Assembly: GCA_003695015.1 (NCBI GenBank)
Contig: RFJD01000026.1
Span: forward strand, 1-21,488
Origin: Verrucomicrobiota bacterium
GTDB taxonomy: Bacteria; Verrucomicrobiota; Verrucomicrobiia; Limisphaerales; J093
DNA: 21,488 nt
Reading direction: 5' to 3'
Below, in pieces: positions 1-10,540 of this stretch. The first letter of the stretch is position 1, and the number at the start of each line of letters is the position of its first letter. Under the pieces are notes generated by a model. That model was not told the DNA's origin and ran no database searches. It saw only the letters and a program-made list of their open reading frames with translations. Made by a program: the position numbers and the translations under genes.

Positions 1-649
1 GACCAAAGCAGTTCCGGTAACTCCGCGGCGGGCCGCCGTCCCCGGCGTTCTCCGTGGATCGGCCCAAGTGCAACAGGTCGGTCACCGGGAAAAAAACGGC
101 CACGGCCTGCACCGCGCTGCTGGCCCGGTCCACCGGATCCAGGGCGTCCGCCGGTCCCGGCCCGCCACGAGTGGCGATCATCAGACTCAAGTGACCGCCC
201 GCGCTGCCGCCGGTGATGCCCAGCCGGTCGGGATCCACGCCGTATTCCCGGGAGTGATGGCGGACGAACCTCACCGCCCGATGGATGTCCTCGATGATCT
301 CCGGCACGCTGGCTTCCGGCTGGGAAACGTGACAGGCGGCGAACACCGTGTACCCGCGGCGGATCAAGGGCGCGACGATCCACGTGCCCAGACTGCCGGG
401 CGGACCCGACTTCCAACTGCCGCTGACCACGGTGATGACGCCAAGCCCGTTGGGATGGCGCGGCCGCAGGATGTCCAGGGTCAACGGCCGGCCGTGCCGT
501 TGTCCGTACACGATGCCATTGGTGCGTTCGACCGCCGGATGCAGGTACCACCAAACGGCGCCGACCGCGACCGCGGCCAACAGCACCAGGACGGCCACCC
601 CCCACAGGAACCGCCGAAGCCACCGGCCGATTGTCGTCCGCCTGGGCAT
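1..649 (-). CDS. Alpha/beta hydrolase (esterase-like), C-terminus cut by window edge
   Basis: Hand translation from the ATG at 649 gives 216 residues with no stop before the window edge. Residues 1-14 are basic (MPRRTTIGRWLRR), followed by a hydrophobic segment at about 15-35, so the protein is probably anchored in the membrane with its hydrolase domain outside. The nucleophile elbow GITGGSAGG (residues 145-152, candidate Ser149) fits the G-x-S-x-G rule of alpha/beta hydrolases, here with the GGSAGG form common in BD-FAE/esterase-lipase relatives. SGSWKSG (76-82) lies where the oxyanion-hole loop is expected. The region around 120-143, with HRAVRFVR and the YGVDPDRL run just before the elbow, is typical of this group. 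The Asp and His of the triad would lie in the missing part. Substrate cannot be told. It is the only ATG before the hydrophobic segment. A repeat-filled gap separates it from guaA. Confidence 0.85.
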   Translation of the reverse strand, partial: MPRRTTIGRWLRRFLWGVAVLVLLAAVAVGAVWWYLHPAVERTNGIVYGQRHGRPLTLDILRPRHPNGLGVITVVSGSWKSGPPGSLGTWIVAPLIRRGYTVFAACHVSQPEASVPEIIEDIHRAVRFVRHHSREYGVDPDRLGITGGSAGGHLSLMIATRGGPGPADALDPVDRASSAVQAVAVFFPVTDLLHLGRSTENAGDGGPPRSYRNCFG

Positions 650-740
650 GAAACGACCCGAGGTTGGCGCCTTTATCGGCCGAAGTCACGCTCCGATCTC
701 ACCCCGCATGGGCTTCCCATCCCCGGCCGTAGGGGGTTGT

Positions 741-760
741 GGTGCCGCCATCCTGGCGGC
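741..760 (+). repeat. 20-bp palindromic repeat, copy with GCCGCCA/TGGCGGC arms
   Basis: GCCGCCA-TCC-TGGCGGC is a perfect 7-bp stem with a 3-nt loop, aligned with the core ggtgcaggcatcctgcctgc seen further right. Both arms differ from the consensus arms in a matching way, so the pairing is kept. Confidence 0.75.
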
Positions 761-804
761 CGTCGTAGCCACCGACGTAAGGAGGTGGGGGGTGACGGCG
801 CGGC

Positions 805-838
805 GAGTTGAAGGGTTGAAGAGTGAAGGGTTGAAGAG
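805..838 (+). repeat. Short purine-rich direct repeat (GAAGGGTTGAAGAG x2)
   Basis: The 14-mer GAAGGGTTGAAGAG occurs at 810-823 and again at 825-838, a 15-bp period, preceded by a partial unit (GAGTTGAAGG). No coding role is apparent. Confidence 0.75.
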
Positions 839-893
839 ACCTCGCGTTTCCGTGTTGTGTGGCCGTCATGTCGGATGCCCCGGCGTGCCTTGT

Positions 894-943
894 GGTGAAG
901 CCATCTTGGCTGCTCCGGCTTGTGCTGCGGGCATCTTACCTGC
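894..943 (+). repeat. Pair of 20-bp palindromic cores, 30-bp period
   Basis: Cores at 894-913 (AGCCA-TCT-TGGCT stem) and 924-943 (degenerate stem) are separated by the 10-bp spacer tccggcttgt. The same spacer in the same place recurs between 1250 and 1261, so this 50-bp unit is duplicated at 1231-1280. Confidence 0.8.
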
Positions 944-956
944 CCTGATTTGGCTG

Positions 957-987
957 GAGGAGTGAGGAAAGAGGAGTGAGAAGTGAG
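957..987 (+). repeat. Short purine-rich direct repeat (GAGGAGTGAG x2)
   Basis: GAGGAGTGAG occurs at 957-966 and 971-980, followed by a partial AAGTGAG at 981-987. It has a different unit from the repeat at 805-838 but similar composition. Confidence 0.7.
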
Positions 988-1018
988 TGGGGCTGGGCTC
1001 CGGGGGTAGGTTGGCCGG

Positions 1019-1066
1019 GGTGCAGGCATCCTGCCTGTCCGGAATTGGTGCAAGCTGGAAGCCCGG
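1019..1066 (+). repeat. Palindromic core plus a diverged second core
   Basis: The core at 1019-1038 carries AGGCA-TCC-TGCCT, a perfect 5-bp stem, and differs from the best copy (1291-1310) only in its last base. A second unit at 1047-1066 (ggtgcaagctggaagcccgg) starts with the same ggtgca but has a GGA centre and poorer pairing. Confidence 0.7.
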
Positions 1067-1089
1067 AGGACGCTGCTTTTTTGTGGAGT

Positions 1090-1107
1090 GCGCCGGCCCT
1101 CCGGCGC
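1090..1107. repeat. GC-rich inverted repeat GCGCCGG-CCCT-CCGGCGC
   Basis: A perfect 7-bp stem with a 4-nt loop. It is embedded in a longer stretch (about 1076-1140) that looks like a separate interspersed element: a T-run, GGAGTGC, then the hairpin and a second GC-rich half. No T-tract follows on either strand, so I do not call it a terminator. Confidence 0.5.
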
Positions 1108-1192
1108 TTTGGAAAGCGGTCCCGCCGCCGCGGGGCCGCACACCACGACGCAAGCGTTCATCCCTGCTTCCTCTCCAACTCCCGCCGGCCAG

Positions 1193-1212
1193 GCAGTCTG
1201 GAAGCCCGCACC
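1193..1212 (-). repeat. 20-bp palindromic repeat in opposite orientation
   Basis: Read on the minus strand this is ggtgcgggcttccagactgc, matching the family at its first positions, with imperfect arms. It shows that the family is inserted in both orientations. Confidence 0.55.
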
Positions 1213-1230
1213 ACAGACCTCCCCGTGTGA

Positions 1231-1340
1231 GGTGCAGCCATTCTGCCTGCTCCGGCTTGTGCTGCAGGCACCTTGCCTGGCGGGGTATGTGGTGCAGGCA
1301 TCCTGCCTGCCGTGGTAGGTGGTGCGGCCATCTTGGCTGC
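1231..1340 (+). repeat. Four palindromic cores in an exact 30-bp register
   Basis: Cores start at 1231, 1261, 1291 and 1321, each 20 bp, with 10-bp spacers tccggcttgt, cggggtatgt and cgtggtaggt. The best copy is ggtgcaggcatcctgcctgc (1291-1310). Arms vary: AGGCA/TGCCT in the third, GGCCA/TGGCT (one G-T pair) in the fourth, one mismatched pair in the first. The array ends about 20 bp past the guaA stop. Spacers are too short and too alike, and no cas gene is present, so this is not CRISPR. Confidence 0.85.
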
Positions 1341-1361
1341 GGAGCCGGCCGCCGGCCGATC

Positions 1362-2903
1362 TCATTCCCACTCGATCGTGCCGGGGGGTTTGCTGGTGAT
1401 GTCGAAGACGCAGCGGTTGACCCCCTTGACTTCGTTGATGATCCGGCTGGCCAGCCGTTCGAGCAATTCGTGTGGCAGCCGCACCCAGTCGGCCGTCATG
1501 CCGTCCTGGGATTCCACGGCGCGGACCGCGACGGTGTAGTCGTAGGTGCGTTCGTCGCCCATGACGCCCACGCTGCGGACCGGCAGCAAGACGGCGAAAC
1601 TCTGCCAGATGCGGCGGTACCAGCCGGTGGCCTTCATCTCCTCGAGCACGATGGCGTCGGCTTGGCGCAGGATGTCCAGCCGCCGCTTGGTGACTTCGCC
1701 CACGATGCGGACGGCCAGGCCCGGGCCGGGGAAGGGCTGCCGCCAGACGATCTCCCCGGGCAGTCCCAGTTCGAGTCCGACCTGACGGACCTCGTCCTTG
1801 AACAGGCACCGCAACGGCTCGAGCAGCTCGAACTTCATCCGCTTCGGCAGCCCGCCCACATTGTGATGGCTCTTGATCAACGCCGCCGGGTTGCCCCCGA
1901 TGGGCACCGACTCGATCACGTCCGGGTACAGCGTTCCCTGCGCCAGAAAACGAGCCGGACCCGCCTTCCGCGTGCCGGCTTCGAAGACCTCGATGAACTT
2001 CCGCCCGATGATCTTGCGTTTGCGTTCCGGGTCGGTGACGCCCTTGAGCGCCGCCAGGAAGTCGCGGGTGGCGTTCTGATAGATCAGCCGGATGTGGAAG
2101 TGACGCCCAAAGACCTCCTGCACGGTTTCGGCCTCCCGCGCCCGCAGCAGGCCGTTGTTGACGAAAATGCAGGTGAGTTGATCGCCAATGGCGCGGTGGA
2201 TCAGGGCGGCCGCCACGCTGGAATCGACCCCGCCGCTCAGGCCGAGGATGACGCGTTCGGAGCCGACCTGTTCCCGGATGGACTCGACCGCCTGATCGAT
2301 GAACCGCCGCATCGTCCAGCGCCGGCCGCATCCGCAGATCTTGTGGACGAAATTCCCGAGAATCTTGCGCCCCTGCGGGGTGTGCGCCACTTCCGGATGA
2401 AACTGCAGGCCGTAGAGCTTCCGCCCGGCGTGCTCGATCGCCGCGTAATCCGAGTTCTCCGTCGCCGCCACCGGCCGGAAGCCCTCCGGCAACCGCGCAA
2501 TCCGGTCGCCATGGGAGTTCCACACTTGCGAACGGCGGGAAACGCCCTGGAACAACGGGCAATCCCTGGCCGTCACCTCCAGGGTGCCCTTGCCGTACTC
2601 GCGTTTGGCGCTGTGCTCGACCTGCCCGCCCAGCAGATGCGCCATGGCCTGCAACCCGTAGCAAATCCCCAGCACCGGCAGGCCCAGTTGGAAGATCTCC
2701 GGGTCCGGCATCGGGGCGTCCGGATCATGCACGCTGGCCGGCCCGCCCGAGAGGATCAGGCCGCGCGGCGCCCGGCGGCGGATTTCGGCGGCCGGGGTGT
2801 GGAAGGGGACGATTTCGGAATACACCCGGCTTTCCCGGATCCGCCGGGCGATGACCTGGGTGTACTGCGAGCCGAAATCGAGGATCAGAATCGTTTCGTT
2901 CAT
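1362..2903 (-). CDS. guaA: GMP synthase (glutamine-hydrolysing)
   Basis: GuaA converts XMP, ATP and glutamine to GMP, the last step of guanine nucleotide synthesis. The 513-residue length is usual for the family. The N-terminal class I glutamine amidotransferase domain (about 1-190) has LDFGSQYTQ, the oxyanion segment SGGPASVH, the nucleophile in GICYGLQ (Cys81) and HPEVAHTPQG supplying His169 and Glu171. The ATP-pyrophosphatase domain follows with the P-loop GLSGGVDSS (Ser-Gly-Gly-Val-Asp-Ser, 223-228). The C-terminal dimerisation domain ends in KPPGTIEWE, the canonical GuaA C-terminus, so the gene is intact. I start at ATG 2903 (MNETILIL); a TTG two codons earlier is open but gives no better ribosome site. 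It lies downstream of the FKBP gene and a strong hairpin, so it may need its own promoter, which I cannot pick out. Confidence 0.98.
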   Translation of the reverse strand: MNETILILDFGSQYTQVIARRIRESRVYSEIVPFHTPAAEIRRRAPRGLILSGGPASVHDPDAPMPDPEIFQLGLPVLGICYGLQAMAHLLGGQVEHSAKREYGKGTLEVTARDCPLFQGVSRRSQVWNSHGDRIARLPEGFRPVAATENSDYAAIEHAGRKLYGLQFHPEVAHTPQGRKILGNFVHKICGCGRRWTMRRFIDQAVESIREQVGSERVILGLSGGVDSSVAAALIHRAIGDQLTCIFVNNGLLRAREAETVQEVFGRHFHIRLIYQNATRDFLAALKGVTDPERKRKIIGRKFIEVFEAGTRKAGPARFLAQGTLYPDVIESVPIGGNPAALIKSHHNVGGLPKRMKFELLEPLRCLFKDEVRQVGLELGLPGEIVWRQPFPGPGLAVRIVGEVTKRRLDILRQADAIVLEEMKATGWYRRIWQSFAVLLPVRSVGVMGDERTYDYTVAVRAVESQDGMTADWVRLPHELLERLASRIINEVKGVNRCVFDITSKPPGTIEWE

Positions 2904-2950
2904 GCGCAAGCGAGGCTGGTCGTGAGGCGGCCGCCGGGAACCAAAGGCGA

Positions 2951-2976
2951 CGGGCCGGGGCGGGAACCCCGGCCCG
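2951..2976 (-). terminator. Terminator-like hairpin after the FKBP gene
   Basis: CGGGCCGGGG pairs perfectly with CCCCGGCCCG (10 bp) around a 6-nt loop. It lies about 35 bp past the stop of the FKBP gene. On the minus strand it is followed by TCGCCTTTGGTT, a weak T-tract, so termination is likely but perhaps incomplete. Confidence 0.6.
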
Positions 2977-3009
2977 GCCGGTCACGCCATGGCATGGCGG
3001 CCCGGGAAC

Positions 3010-3870
3010 CTATTCGGAGGGTTTGCCGCCGGAGGCGTCGCCGCCGCTTTTCTCCTGCTGCTTTTGTTGCTGGAGATACTTCTCCACTTCGGACGCCTTG
3101 ATGATCTCGACCTTGGCGCCCTTCTCCAGCTCCTCCTTCGAGGGGACCTTGATGATGTCGCTGGTGACGGGCGCCGGCTTGGTGGCCTGGGGTTGGGCGG
3201 GATGCACCCCCAGCAGCTCCACCTCGAAGATGAGGGCCGAGTTGGGCGGAATGGCGCCGCGCATGCCGCGCTCGCCGTAGGCCAGTTCCGGCGGAATGTA
3301 GAGCTTCCACTTGGCGCCGGGCTTCATCAGTTGCAGGGCCTCGGTCCAGCCCTTGATGACCCGGTTGACGGCGAAGCGCGCCGGCTGGCCGCGGTCGTAG
3401 GAGCTGTCGAACTGCTTGCCATTGATGAGGGTGCCGCGGTAGTGGACGGTCACTTGGTCATTGGCCTTGGGGGGAGTGCCGGAGCCCTCGCGCAGGACCT
3501 CGTACTGCAGGCCGCTGGGAAGGGTGACCACGCCCTGGCGCTTGGCGTTTTCCGTCAGCCACTTCTCGCTTTCGGCCTTGTTCTTGGCGGCCAGGTCCTT
3601 CCACGCCTGTTCCTGGTAGGCGCGGATGGCGTCCCGCATCTGCTCGCTCGTCAGGGCCGTCTGGCCGCCGGCCTGGTCCTTCAGACCCTGCAGCACCAGT
3701 TGCAGCTCCTGGTCGGAGAGGGTCACGCCGATGTTCCCCAGGTTCTGGGCCAGGCTCATGCCCAGCGCATAGCAGAATTTCTGGCGCGCATCGTTGAACT
3801 GGACGGTTTCCGCCGCCAGGACCGAAGCCCCCAGCAGCGCCGGCATCCACCAAATCCAAAAGTGTTTCAT
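3010..3870 (-). CDS. Exported FKBP-type peptidyl-prolyl cis-trans isomerase
   Basis: A folding helper that isomerises Xaa-Pro bonds, placed in the periplasm by its signal peptide (MKHFWIWWMPALLGASVLAA, cleavage near 20). Residues about 24-112 form the helical FKBP N-terminal dimerisation domain of the FkpA/Mip type (KFCYALGMSLAQNL, then a charged helix up to 110). The catalytic FKBP domain spans about 113-224: VTVHYRGTLINGKQFDSSYD (141-160), VIKGWTEALQLMKPG (171-185), IPPELAYGERG (192-202) and IPPNSALIFEVELL (207-220), all standard family signatures. Residues 225-286 are an extra low-complexity tail, rich in Lys, Glu and Gln, absent from compact FKBPs and of unknown role. It reads in the same direction as purE (109-bp gap) and guaA. 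Confidence 0.95.
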   Translation of the reverse strand: MKHFWIWWMPALLGASVLAAETVQFNDARQKFCYALGMSLAQNLGNIGVTLSDQELQLVLQGLKDQAGGQTALTSEQMRDAIRAYQEQAWKDLAAKNKAESEKWLTENAKRQGVVTLPSGLQYEVLREGSGTPPKANDQVTVHYRGTLINGKQFDSSYDRGQPARFAVNRVIKGWTEALQLMKPGAKWKLYIPPELAYGERGMRGAIPPNSALIFEVELLGVHPAQPQATKPAPVTSDIIKVPSKEELEKGAKVEIIKASEVEKYLQQQKQQEKSGGDASGGKPSE

Positions 3871-3979
3871 GGCTCGTTCCGTTGTCGAACAGCGAAGATT
3901 TCAGGATCGGGCAGGGGATTCAACGCAATTCTGCCCGTCCCGTCGGTCGGGTTCCTCCGCGGCAGGGCGTGGGAAGCTT

Positions 3980-4474
3980 TCAGACGAGCTTCTGGCCGAG
4001 GATCTTGCGGGCCTGTTCCTCGCGGTGGGCCCGGAGCCGGTCGAGCAGCTCGGGCCGTTTGACGCCCAGAATGCTCACCGCCAAGAGGGCGGCGTTGATG
4101 GCGCCGGGTTTGCCGATCGCCACCGTGGCCACGGGGATGCCCGGCGGCATCTGCACCGTGGACAGCAGGGCGTCGAGCCCCTGCACCGCCCAGCCGGTCA
4201 TCGGCACCCCGATGACCGGTTTGACCGTGTGAGCGGCCACCACGCCGGCCAAGTGGGCGGCCCCGCCGGCCGCCGCGATGAACACCTCCGTGCCGGCGGC
4301 GTCGCTTTCCTTCACGAAAGCGGTCGTTTGTTCCGGGGTGCGATGGGCGGAAAGAACCCGGCAGACGTGCGGGATGCCGAATTGGTCCAAGGTCTGGTGG
4401 CAGGCCTGCATGGTTTCCCAGTCGGACTGGCTCCCCATCAGGACAGCGACCAGGGGCGTCGTCGTCTCGCTCAT
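3980..4474 (-). CDS. purE: N5-carboxyaminoimidazole ribonucleotide mutase (PurE class I)
   Basis: PurE converts N5-CAIR to CAIR in de novo purine synthesis. The 164-residue protein from ATG 4474 matches the family length; the frame stays open for 95 more codons upstream, but that part is arginine/proline-rich shadow of the neighbouring gene. Signatures are GSQSDW (14-19), the catalytic-loop SAHRTP (42-47, His44), AAGGAAHLAG (68-77) and VIGVPM (87-92). The SDWE form and the His loop favour class I, the bacterial mutase that works after PurK. No purK is visible in the window. It lies between the NamZ-like gene and the FKBP gene on the same strand; pairing with guaA 1 kb away keeps two purine genes close together, though not adjacent. 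Confidence 0.97.
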   Translation of the reverse strand: MSETTTPLVAVLMGSQSDWETMQACHQTLDQFGIPHVCRVLSAHRTPEQTTAFVKESDAAGTEVFIAAAGGAAHLAGVVAAHTVKPVIGVPMTGWAVQGLDALLSTVQMPPGIPVATVAIGKPGAINAALLAVSILGVKRPELLDRLRAHREEQARKILGQKLV

Positions 4475-4581
4475 CGCGCGGATTCTGGGGACCGGGTCCG
4501 GACGGCGCAACGCAAACCGCCATTGCCCGCGAGGATTCACCCGTTGGACACCCAACAACCCCGGCAGCCTCGCCGCGAGCT

Positions 4582-5835
4582 TCACGGATACAGCAGGTAC
4601 CGTGCGCGCCGGCGGCGAAAAGCCTCTTCCTCCGCCGCCCAACCGGCGAGGATCTCGGAGGCGGAACGGTCTTTGAGCAGCTCGCGCCGGAGGCGATCGG
4701 TGCCGCAGATCTTGTCGAACATGGCGAAGGAATGGCCGCGCCGGACGGCCTCCCGGCAAAGGTTACGACCGTGCAGGCGGCGGATGCCGTCCCAGAGATA
4801 GACGTTCATGGCCGCCAAAGGTGCGCGGGCCGGGTCGGTGAACTTCAAACGGACCCCCTGCACTTCCTGACCGGCATAGGCGCCGCGGGTCGGGGTGAAG
4901 CGGACGGTTTCGAACTTCACCCCGGGCAGGCCGCGGTATTCGAGCCAGCGGGCCAGCAGGTCAGCGTGAATCCACGGAGCGGCCACGCATTCGTAAGGCA
5001 TCGGCGTGCCGAACCCCACACTCACCCCGCCCAAGTCCGCCACCAGGGATGTCGCCGGCAGGTAAAGACAGCGTTCGGCCGTCGGGACTCCCGGCGAGGT
5101 GGGCGTCCACCGCAGCCCGGTGTCCTTCCAGGTCATGGACCGTCGCCAGCCTTGGAGCCGGATCACCCGGACCTTGGGCGGGTGCTCGATCCACTTCTCG
5201 CCGGCGATCATCAGGGCCAGTTCGCCCGGGGTCATGCCGTAGAGCATGGGCACCGGCCAGCGGCCGATGAAGGAGCGGAACCTGGGTTCGACCACCGGAC
5301 CTTCGACCCGGAGGCCGCCGACCGGATTGGGCCGGTCGAGCACGACGAACTCGAGGCCCGCCCGGCCGCAAGCCTCCATGGCCAGCCCCAAGGTGCTGAT
5401 GTAGGTATAGGCCCGGAAACCGATGTCCTGCAGGTCGTACACCAGCGCGTCCAGTCCCTTCAGGGCGTCCTGGGAAGGGGCCCGCACGCCACCGGGGCCG
5501 TAAAGCGAACGCACCGGCAGGCCGGTGGGCACGTGAACGCCGTCGGGGAACTCCTCGCCCGCCCCGAACCGCCCCTCGACGCCGTGTTCCGGTCCGAACA
5601 ACGCCCCGACCTCGAGTCCAACGGCCCGGTGCAGGATGGCGATGCTGCTGCGGCCGTGACGATCCACGCTGGCGGGGTGGGCGATCAACCCGATGCGTTT
5701 GCCGCGCAGGGACCGGAAGGCTTCCTCTTGTACGACGTCGATGCCCAGCCGGATCCGGGCTTGGTCGCCGGCCAAACCGGCGGTCCCGCCCAGCAGCCCC
5801 GGCAACAACAGCAGCAGAACCCGTCGGAACGGCAT
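4582..5835 (-). CDS. namZ: Exo-beta-N-acetylmuramidase-like protein (DUF1343, NamZ/GH171)
   Basis: The 417-residue product starts at MPFRRVLLLLLPGLLGG, a clear signal peptide (cleavage near residue 23), so it is exported. The body matches DUF1343/GH171, whose studied members (NamZ) release terminal MurNAc from peptidoglycan fragments for wall recycling. Visible signatures: LGIDVVQEE (30-38), GKRIGLIAHPASVDR (45-59), LFGPEHGVEG (79-88), VYDLQDIGFRAYTYISTL (132-149) and VLDRPNPVGG (165-174). The open frame continues upstream into the metH end, but that extension is basic and hides the signal peptide, so the internal ATG is preferred. It is 95 bp downstream of metH. Function is inferred from family; no muramyl-sugar kinase or transporter is nearby to confirm a recycling operon. 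Confidence 0.92.
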   Translation of the reverse strand: MPFRRVLLLLLPGLLGGTAGLAGDQARIRLGIDVVQEEAFRSLRGKRIGLIAHPASVDRHGRSSIAILHRAVGLEVGALFGPEHGVEGRFGAGEEFPDGVHVPTGLPVRSLYGPGGVRAPSQDALKGLDALVYDLQDIGFRAYTYISTLGLAMEACGRAGLEFVVLDRPNPVGGLRVEGPVVEPRFRSFIGRWPVPMLYGMTPGELALMIAGEKWIEHPPKVRVIRLQGWRRSMTWKDTGLRWTPTSPGVPTAERCLYLPATSLVADLGGVSVGFGTPMPYECVAAPWIHADLLARWLEYRGLPGVKFETVRFTPTRGAYAGQEVQGVRLKFTDPARAPLAAMNVYLWDGIRRLHGRNLCREAVRRGHSFAMFDKICGTDRLRRELLKDRSASEILAGWAAEEEAFRRRRARYLLYP

Positions 5836-5930
5836 CACGGCCGGAAGGGTACCGGTTGCCGCCCGGGGGGCCAACACAGACCGGCGATCAGGCCATGGCC
5901 CGTTCCGGCGGGGGCCCTCGCCCGGCGGGA

Positions 5931-9665
<3,735 letters not shown>

Positions 9666-9771
9666 GAGCTGCAATCAGCTTCGGCGCCGGGCTGGCCGCC
9701 GGGGGCGGCGACCGTGGCGCGGAAGCCGGCCAAAGGATAGGCAGGGAGGAGCGGGAAGGCAAACGGATAAT

Positions 9772-9799
9772 CAACGCATCCGGATTCGGTGATGCGTTG
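9772..9799. promoter_or_regulatory. Perfect inverted repeat between divergent genes
   Basis: CAACGCATC (9772-9780) pairs with GATGCGTTG (9791-9799), 9 bp, around a 10-nt loop. It lies in the roughly 210-bp gap between metH (minus) and the transposase-domain gene (plus), about 105 bp before the metH ATG. It could be an operator or a leader hairpin of metH; no U-tract suggests a terminator. The rest of the gap shows nothing I can name. Confidence 0.45.
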
Positions 9800-9874
9800 G
9801 AGAACCCGCCCCTTCCTTTCGTTGCCGTTCTTTCACTCCCGTGTCACCGGATCGTCACGTTCCGATGGCACCTT

Positions 9875-10405
9875 GTGAGCGTGCTGACGAAACCACATCG
9901 CAGTCCGGTCACTGGGAACCAACCGGGTTCCCGGGCCACCCCGACCCCGCCCGAGCGACCGATTCCGGCCGACGTCCGGAAGGTCATTTCCGCCGACCGC
10001 CTGCTGGCGTTGACGCTCGCGACGGTGGCCGACCTCGATCGCCTGCCCGGCTGGCCGCCGGTCCGCTTCCCGAATCCCGAAGGCGCCACGCCGGGGGCCC
10101 TGATGGCCATGTTGTTGTACGCCTACGCCGCCGGCTGGATGGGGTCGGACGAAATCGAGGAACAGGCGCGCCGCGATCATCAGCTCGCCTACCTCGCCGC
10201 CGGTCAGTTGCCCTCCTCGCCCACCTTGAGGCGTTTTCGTCGTTGCTTTCGCCCCGTGGTGGAGGAGGCGTTGGCGGACCTGCTGGGCCGGATCGCCGCG
10301 GCGGTTCCCGGGGCGATGCCGGCCCGGCCCGCCGCACTCGAGGCCGAAGCGCGCCGGCGGTTGGACCTGGCCGTCATGGCCGACACCATCGCCCTGGATT
10401 ACTGA
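9875..10405 (+). CDS. Freestanding transposase N-terminal-like domain (DUF772/InsH-N type)
   Basis: The 176-residue product has one recognisable part, about residues 63-125: PGALMAMLLYAYAAGWMGSD, then EIEEQARRDHQLAYLAAGQL, then SPTLRRFRRCF. This is the pattern of the DUF772 (InsH N-terminal) domain that precedes the DDE nuclease in IS5/IS1182-type transposases (LLxxLLYAYA, a helix with a charged partner, a WLAxGQ-like motif, then TIxRFRR). The DDE domain is absent: the frame ends soon after LAVMADTIALDY, near where the first catalytic Asp would follow. No inverted terminal repeats or target duplication were seen. Either it is a worn transposase stub or a domain kept for its own role, for example DNA binding. 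The start is uncertain: GTG 9875 or 9881, or TTG 9797; no Shine-Dalgarno sequence decides. Codon use and GC match the neighbours. Confidence 0.6.
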   Translation: MSVLTKPHRSPVTGNQPGSRATPTPPERPIPADVRKVISADRLLALTLATVADLDRLPGWPPVRFPNPEGATPGALMAMLLYAYAAGWMGSDEIEEQARRDHQLAYLAAGQLPSSPTLRRFRRCFRPVVEEALADLLGRIAAAVPGAMPARPAALEAEARRRLDLAVMADTIALDY

Positions 10406-10540
10406 AATCCTGCCGAGCCGGCCGTGTCGGCGCGCCGGGCGCCCCTTCGGGGGAACCGCGGCCGTCGTGGCCCGGACCATCCCCTGCAGGCCCGTCTTGC
10501 CCATCCGGGCCAAAGCCGCTTGGATAACGGCCGCGTCGCC

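Larger units (their letters stand above)
650..1361. other. Gene-free, repeat-rich intergenic region
   Basis: About 710 bp lie between the start of the hydrolase and the stop of guaA (both minus strand). I see no credible gene: open frames here translate to repetitive runs produced by the small palindromes listed separately. The stretch holds at least eight copies of a 20-bp palindromic core, two kinds of purine-rich short direct repeat, and two GC-rich hairpins (1090-1107, and GCCGG-CCG-CCGGC at 1344-1356, just beyond the guaA stop). It would form the 3' untranslated region of guaA and the leader of the hydrolase gene if transcription crosses it. Confidence 0.8.

Noticed and set aside
1231..1340. 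CRISPR-like regular array (30-bp period).
   Set aside because: The conserved part is palindromic and only 20 bp, the spacers are 10 bp and partly identical, copies also lie in the opposite orientation, and no cas gene is present.
673..2664. A 663-codon minus-strand frame running from guaA through the intergenic repeats.
   Set aside because: The right two thirds is guaA read out of frame and the rest is translated palindromic repeats. No signature supports it.
987..3101. A 704-codon plus-strand frame opposite guaA.
   Set aside because: Antisense shadow of guaA extended through the repeats; guaA itself is complete and canonical.
9666..9874. Cobalamin, SAM or SAH riboswitch ahead of metH.
   Set aside because: Reading the minus strand I found none of the conserved cores I know for these classes; only a simple hairpin is present. 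A covariance-model search would settle it.
10424..10540. Upstream GTG start for the MntR-like gene.
   Set aside because: It adds 39 Arg/Pro/Gly-rich residues absent from the family, and the ATG at 10541 aligns with the MntR N-terminus.
9800..10540. Insertion-sequence ends around the transposase-domain gene.
   Set aside because: I searched by eye for matching terminal inverted repeats or a target duplication and found none; the 9772-9799 palindrome is self-contained and has no partner on the other side.
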